Assembly: GCF_004322395.1 (NCBI RefSeq)
Contig: NZ_SCTW01000006.1
Span: forward strand, 1-37,450
From: Methylobacter sp.
GTDB lineage: Bacteria > Pseudomonadota > Gammaproteobacteria > Methylococcales > Methylomonadaceae
Direction: 5' to 3'
DNA: 37,450 nt
A model generated the notes under the pieces. It saw only the letters and a list, made by a program, of their open reading frames with translations. It was not told the DNA's origin and did no database searches. Both the position numbers and the translations under genes were made by a program. Positions 33,959 through 37,450 of this stretch are shown piece after piece. How positions within the stretch are numbered: position 1 is the first letter of the stretch; the number at the start of each line of letters is the position of its first letter.

Positions 33959-35764
33959 ATGTCCACCGTTAAAAAGCAGCCCTTAGGTATCACCGAAGTC
34001 GTTCTGCGTGATGCTCATCAATCTATTTTGGCAACCCGTTTGCGCATTGAAGACATGCTGCCGATTTGTGAGCAACTTGACCAGATCGGTTACTGGTCAA
34101 TTGAATCCTGGGGCGGCGCGACCTTTGATGCGTGTATCCGTTATCTGGGCGAGGACCCTTGGGAAAGACTGCGTTTGCTAAAAGCTGCAATGCCCAACAC
34201 GCCTCAGCAAATGCTGTTTCGCGGTCAGAATATCTTGGGCTATCGCCATTATGCCGATGATGTCGTGGATAAGTTCGTCGAGCGCTGCGTAATCAACGGT
34301 ATCGACGTGTTCCGCGTCTTTGATGCAATGAATGACATGCGCAACATTGAACACGCAATCAAAGCCGTACTTCGAACCGACGCACATGCACAAGGCACCA
34401 TCTCCTACACTACCAGTCCTGTACACACTATGGATTTGTGGGTGGATTTGGGCAAACAGATTGAAGACATGGGCGCGCACTCCATTTGCATCAAAGACAT
34501 GGCCGGATTGCTCAAGCCTTACGATGCCTTTGAACTGGTCAGCCGTCTGAAAGACAGCACCCATATTCCCATCCATCTGCATTGCCATGCAACCACCGGT
34601 TTGAGCGTGGGTACACTGATCAAAGCAGCCGAAGCGGGCGTGGATAATGTCGATACAGCCATTTCATCAATGAGCATGACTTACGGCCACAGCCCCACCG
34701 AAACCATCGTCGCCAGTTTAGAAGGCACTGGACGCGCTACCGGTCTGGATCTGGTCAAAATGGAACACATTGCTACCTATTTTAGAGATATACGGAAAAA
34801 ATATGCGCAATACGAAGGCAGCTTAAAAGGCGTCGATAGCCGCATCCTGATTTCTCAAGTACCGGGCGGCATGCTGACCAATATGGAAAGCCAGCTAAAA
34901 GAACAAGGCGCCTCCGACAAGTTCGACGAAGTCCTGCTGGAAATTCCCCGCGTTCGCGAAGATCTAGGCTTTATTCCGCTGGTCACTCCGACTTCGCAGA
35001 TCGTCGGCACCCAGGCCGTAATCAATGTGATGAATGGCGAACGCTACAAAAACATCACCAAGGAAACCGCCGGGGTTTTAAAAGGCGAATACGGGGCAAC
35101 GCCCGCGCCGGTCAATAAAGACTTGCAAGATAAGGTACTGAACGGTGCACAACCGATTACCTGCCGTCCGGCCGATCTACTCGCACCTGAAATGGATAAG
35201 CTGGTTGCCGAAGTGCGCGAAAAAGCCCAAGCCGAAGGCGTCACTCTAGCCGCCAACATCGAAGAAGACGCTTTGATCAACGGTTTGTTTGCGCAAGTCG
35301 GCTGGAAATTCCTGGCTAACCGGGGCAATCCGGCCGCCTTTGAAGCCGCACCGGATGCGCAAGCTTTTGCTGCCGCCAATGCAGCCGCAGCCAACGCTGG
35401 CACCCCTACCCCGCCGCCCCAACCGCAAACGGAAACCTATACCGTCAACGTCGACGGCAGGAACTTTAGCGTCATCGTCGGCGCTAACAACGCAGCCCTG
35501 ACGATTCAGCCGGCCGCCTCCGTCACAACCCATGCAGCACTGATAGCCAGCAGCGGCGCAGTAGTTGAATCTCCAATGGCCGGCAATATTTTGAAAATTC
35601 TGGTCGATGTAGGCAGCATCGTTGCCGAAGGCGATGTCGTAGTCATCATGGAAGCAATGAAAATGGAAACCGAAGTGCGTTCCAAAACGGCCGGTATCGT
35701 CAGCACTGTGAATATCAAAGAAGGCAGTGCCGTTGCCGGTGGCGATGTATTGATTTTTTTATAG
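33959..35764 (+). CDS. oadA: Oxaloacetate decarboxylase alpha subunit
   Basis: Carboxyltransferase and biotin carrier of the sodium-translocating oxaloacetate decarboxylase. 601 residues. The N-terminal TIM barrel has [52 protein letters not shown] and [12 protein letters not shown] with metal ligands. A conserved PYC/OadA domain follows ([30 protein letters not shown]). An Ala/Pro-rich linker (about 475-500) leads to the biotinyl domain with EAMKMETEV; the biotinylated lysine is K568. Its biotin would need the same ligase that serves AccB. The enzyme converts oxaloacetate to pyruvate and CO2 and drives sodium export with OadB and OadG. Confidence 0.96.
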   Translation: MSTVKKQPLGITEVVLRDAHQSILATRLRIEDMLPICEQLDQIGYWSIESWGGATFDACIRYLGEDPWERLRLLKAAMPNTPQQMLFRGQNILGYRHYADDVVDKFVERCVINGIDVFRVFDAMNDMRNIEHAIKAVLRTDAHAQGTISYTTSPVHTMDLWVDLGKQIEDMGAHSICIKDMAGLLKPYDAFELVSRLKDSTHIPIHLHCHATTGLSVGTLIKAAEAGVDNVDTAISSMSMTYGHSPTETIVASLEGTGRATGLDLVKMEHIATYFRDIRKKYAQYEGSLKGVDSRILISQVPGGMLTNMESQLKEQGASDKFDEVLLEIPRVREDLGFIPLVTPTSQIVGTQAVINVMNGERYKNITKETAGVLKGEYGATPAPVNKDLQDKVLNGAQPITCRPADLLAPEMDKLVAEVREKAQAEGVTLAANIEEDALINGLFAQVGWKFLANRGNPAAFEAAPDAQAFAAANAAAANAGTPTPPPQPQTETYTVNVDGRNFSVIVGANNAALTIQPAASVTTHAALIASSGAVVESPMAGNILKILVDVGSIVAEGDVVVIMEAMKMETEVRSKTAGIVSTVNIKEGSAVAGGDVLIFL

Positions 35765-35796
35765 AGGATATTCACAAAGCGCACGAAGAACCCTAT

Positions 35797-35858
35797 GGGC
35801 GGCCGGCCGGTCGCCTGCGTCCTTCGCAAATCTGAACAAGGGCAGCCAACCGGTCGCC
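35797..35858. repeat. Pair of near-palindromic direct repeats between oadA and oadB
   Basis: GGGCGGCCGGCCGGTCGCC (35797-35815) and GGGCAGCCAACCGGTCGCC (35840-35858) match at 16 of 19 positions. Each unit is itself nearly palindromic. They fill the 123-base gap between oadA and oadB and could form RNA hairpins that affect the relative amounts of the two subunits. The open frame extending through them into oadB is not counted as coding. Confidence 0.6.
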
Positions 35859-35887
35859 CCCTATATGATTTAATAAAGAGACATCTC

Positions 35888-37015
35888 ATGGAAAATCTTA
35901 TTTCACTCTGGCAAAGCACCGGTATTTACAACTTTACCGGTGGTCAAGCCTTCATGATGCTGGTCGGCTTCTTGCTGTTATTCCTGGCTATTAAAAAAGG
36001 CTTTGAACCCTTGCTGCTTTTGCCGATAGGCTTTGGCGCAATACTCAGCAATATCCCGGTTGCCGGTATCGCCGAAGAAGGCGGTATTTTATATTACCTG
36101 TACTACGGCATTAAGCTCGGCATATTCCCGTTGCTGATTTTTATGGGCGTCGGCGCTATGACCGATTTCGGCCCGATGCTGGCTAACCCAAAAACCTTGC
36201 TGTTGGGCGCTGCGGCGCAGTTCGGCATCTTTGCCTCATTACTGGGAGCACTGGCACTCAACGCTATACCGGGGCTGGAATTTACTTTAAGAGACGCCGC
36301 CGCGATTGGCATTATCGGCGGCGCCGACGGCCCGACCGCCATTTATGTAGCCTCAAAACTGTCGCCTGACTTATTGGGCGCCATTGCAGTTGCGGCTTAT
36401 TCCTACATGGCTCTCGTACCACTGATACAACCGCCGATCATGCGCGCCTTAACTACCGAAGATGAACGCAAAATCGAAATGCAGCAGTTGCGTGTAGTAG
36501 GCAAAACCGAAAAAATCGTCTTTCCGTTAATGCTGCTTGTTATCTGCACCTTGTTGTTACCGTCGGCGGCGCCTTTAATCGGCATGTTCGCACTGGGCAA
36601 CCTGATGAATGCCTGCGGCGTAGTTGAACGCTTGAGTCAAACCGCGCAAAACGAACTGATCAATATCGTAACTATTTTCCTGGGTTTGGCGGTAGGCTCA
36701 AAACTCAGCGCAGAAGCCTTTTTGCAAATCAAGACCTTGGGAATCTTGGGCTTGGGAGCAATTGCCTTCAGTATCGGCACGGCGGCCGGCGTGGTCATGG
36801 CGAAAATTATGAATAAATTCAGCAGCACTCCGATTAATCCGCTGATCGGCGCCGCCGGTGTCTCTGCTGTGCCGATGGCGGCTCGGGTGGCCAATAAACT
36901 GGGACTGGAGAGCAATCCGCATAACTTCCTGCTAATGCATGCGATGGGACCTAATGTCGCCGGTGTGATTGGTTCTGCGGTAGCGGCGGGGGTGTTGTTG
37001 AGTCTGGTTAAATGA
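35888..37015 (+). CDS. oadB: Oxaloacetate decarboxylase beta subunit (sodium pump)
   Basis: 375-residue polytopic inner-membrane subunit that decarboxylates carboxybiotin and exports sodium. ATG 35888 ([16 protein letters not shown]) is chosen over upstream in-frame codons that lie in repeat sequence. Conserved segments are [57 protein letters not shown] and [15 protein letters not shown], then [19 protein letters not shown]147 in GGADGPT corresponds to the functional aspartate of region IIIa (D203 in Klebsiella). About nine to eleven transmembrane segments. It completes oadGAB. Confidence 0.95.
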   Translation: MENLISLWQSTGIYNFTGGQAFMMLVGFLLLFLAIKKGFEPLLLLPIGFGAILSNIPVAGIAEEGGILYYLYYGIKLGIFPLLIFMGVGAMTDFGPMLANPKTLLLGAAAQFGIFASLLGALALNAIPGLEFTLRDAAAIGIIGGADGPTAIYVASKLSPDLLGAIAVAAYSYMALVPLIQPPIMRALTTEDERKIEMQQLRVVGKTEKIVFPLMLLVICTLLLPSAAPLIGMFALGNLMNACGVVERLSQTAQNELINIVTIFLGLAVGSKLSAEAFLQIKTLGILGLGAIAFSIGTAAGVVMAKIMNKFSSTPINPLIGAAGVSAVPMAARVANKLGLESNPHNFLLMHAMGPNVAGVIGSAVAAGVLLSLVK

Positions 37016-37097
37016 CCTTTGCAAAATAAGAGACAATATCATTGATAAAGATGGCAGGGCGACCAAAACGATCGCCTCGTCATTTTTGCTTCCGCTG

Positions 37098-37450
37098 CTA
37101 TTGAGCTACTTCAATCTTGCGTTTTCCATCCCAAAATTGTGATTTTTTTATCGCATCGACTGCATTCTCAAAAGCCTGTTCGGCTCTGGATTTTAATTGC
37201 TTGACCAAGCCTTTCAGCAACATATCTGTATTGGAGCCCAGCTCCTTTCCAATAACAGGTAAAGCCTTTATTTTCTGCATGGCCGGTTCCGCTACCCAAA
37301 CCTGAAAAATAACCTGACTCTGAGTCGGCAAGGACAACGCAACCATAGCAATTTTGTCATACCACTCTTTGCCGGGATATATAATTTTTTGCTCGACAAG
37401 CTCCCGGCTGTTTTTTACATTGCTGTCGATTAATCCGGTCACGTCATTGA
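37098..37450 (-). CDS. Partial hypothetical protein, cut by window edge
   Basis: At least 114 residues, open through the right edge, so the N-terminus is missing; the GTG at 37442 is not necessarily the start. I do not recognise it. It looks soluble and helical, with basic and amphipathic stretches (LLKGLVKQLKSRAEQAFENA) and a C-terminus KSQFWDGKRKIEVAQ. Segments such as SLPTQSQVIFQVWVAEPAMQ suggest a small alpha/beta domain. It converges on oadB; a weak hairpin GGCGA/TCGCC (37058-37076) lies between the two. Confidence 0.6.
   Translation of the reverse strand, partial: NDVTGLIDSNVKNSRELVEQKIIYPGKEWYDKIAMVALSLPTQSQVIFQVWVAEPAMQKIKALPVIGKELGSNTDMLLKGLVKQLKSRAEQAFENAVDAIKKSQFWDGKRKIEVAQ

Noticed and set aside
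35795-35887. 31-codon N-terminal extension of OadB
   Set aside because: It is made of the GC-rich repeat pair, lacks family similarity, and the ATG at 35888 gives the normal OadB start.

Overview
The window looks like a chromosomal segment of a gammaproteobacterium, most probably a methanotroph-like member of Methylococcales. This placement is an inference. It rests on the gene order aroQ-accB-accC-prmA-(DUF3426)-dusB-fis-purH-purD, which follows the known Pseudomonas-type arrangement, and on the general look of the proteins. No pmo, mmo or mxa gene is present to prove methanotrophy. No tRNA, rRNA, CRISPR array or insertion sequence was found.

Layout. (1) 1-7684 is a chemotaxis island on the + strand: a long untranslated leader, a membrane chemoreceptor, cheW, a small cytoplasmic receptor-tip-like protein translationally coupled to an ODP-type diiron oxygen-sensor homologue, then cheR, cheD and cheB. 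cheA and cheY are absent. (2) 7747-13091 holds an outer-membrane porin of the BBP2 type, a regulator with an N-terminal BldC/MerR-like helix-turn-helix and a C-terminal receiver domain, and a MASE3-PAS hybrid histidine kinase. (3) 13383-13732 (- strand) is a small secreted protein broken by a single-base frameshift. (4) 14036-24101 (+) is the conserved housekeeping block (aromatic biosynthesis, fatty-acid initiation, translation modification, Fis, purine biosynthesis). It is interrupted by rlmI and by two genes for a cysteine-rich metal-binding-like protein and a membrane protein. (5) 24261-26349 (-) is an accessory patch: a coupled pair with a HEPN-like RX4H motif, a HicA-type/HicB toxin-antitoxin pair and an AlkB-family dioxygenase. 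(6) 26327-31390 (-) is an overlapping yfiR-like / GGDEF-EAL / TonB-receptor operon. (7) 31666-33371 (-) holds an M18 aminopeptidase and msrB. (8) 33542-37015 (+) encodes the oxaloacetate decarboxylase sodium pump, oadG-oadA-oadB. (9) A gene running off the right edge follows.

Most striking signal. Two places 8.8 kb apart carry the same operator-like array, with CGAT spaced exactly every 9 bp and the last unit fused to TTGAC (362-414 and 9156-9190). One lies upstream of the chemotaxis operon and the other upstream of the BldC-like HTH-receiver gene. BldC is known to bind DNA direct repeats as cooperative multimers. The simplest reading is an autoregulated circuit in which the MASE3 kinase and the HTH-receiver protein control chemoreceptor expression.

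The second candidate system is the coupled receptor-tip and ODP gene pair, which recalls the soluble oxygen-sensing receptor system of Treponema denticola. Intergenic gaps are rich in palindromic repeat families. Several sit directly in front of start codons (dusB, purD) or between operon genes (oadG/oadA, oadA/oadB).
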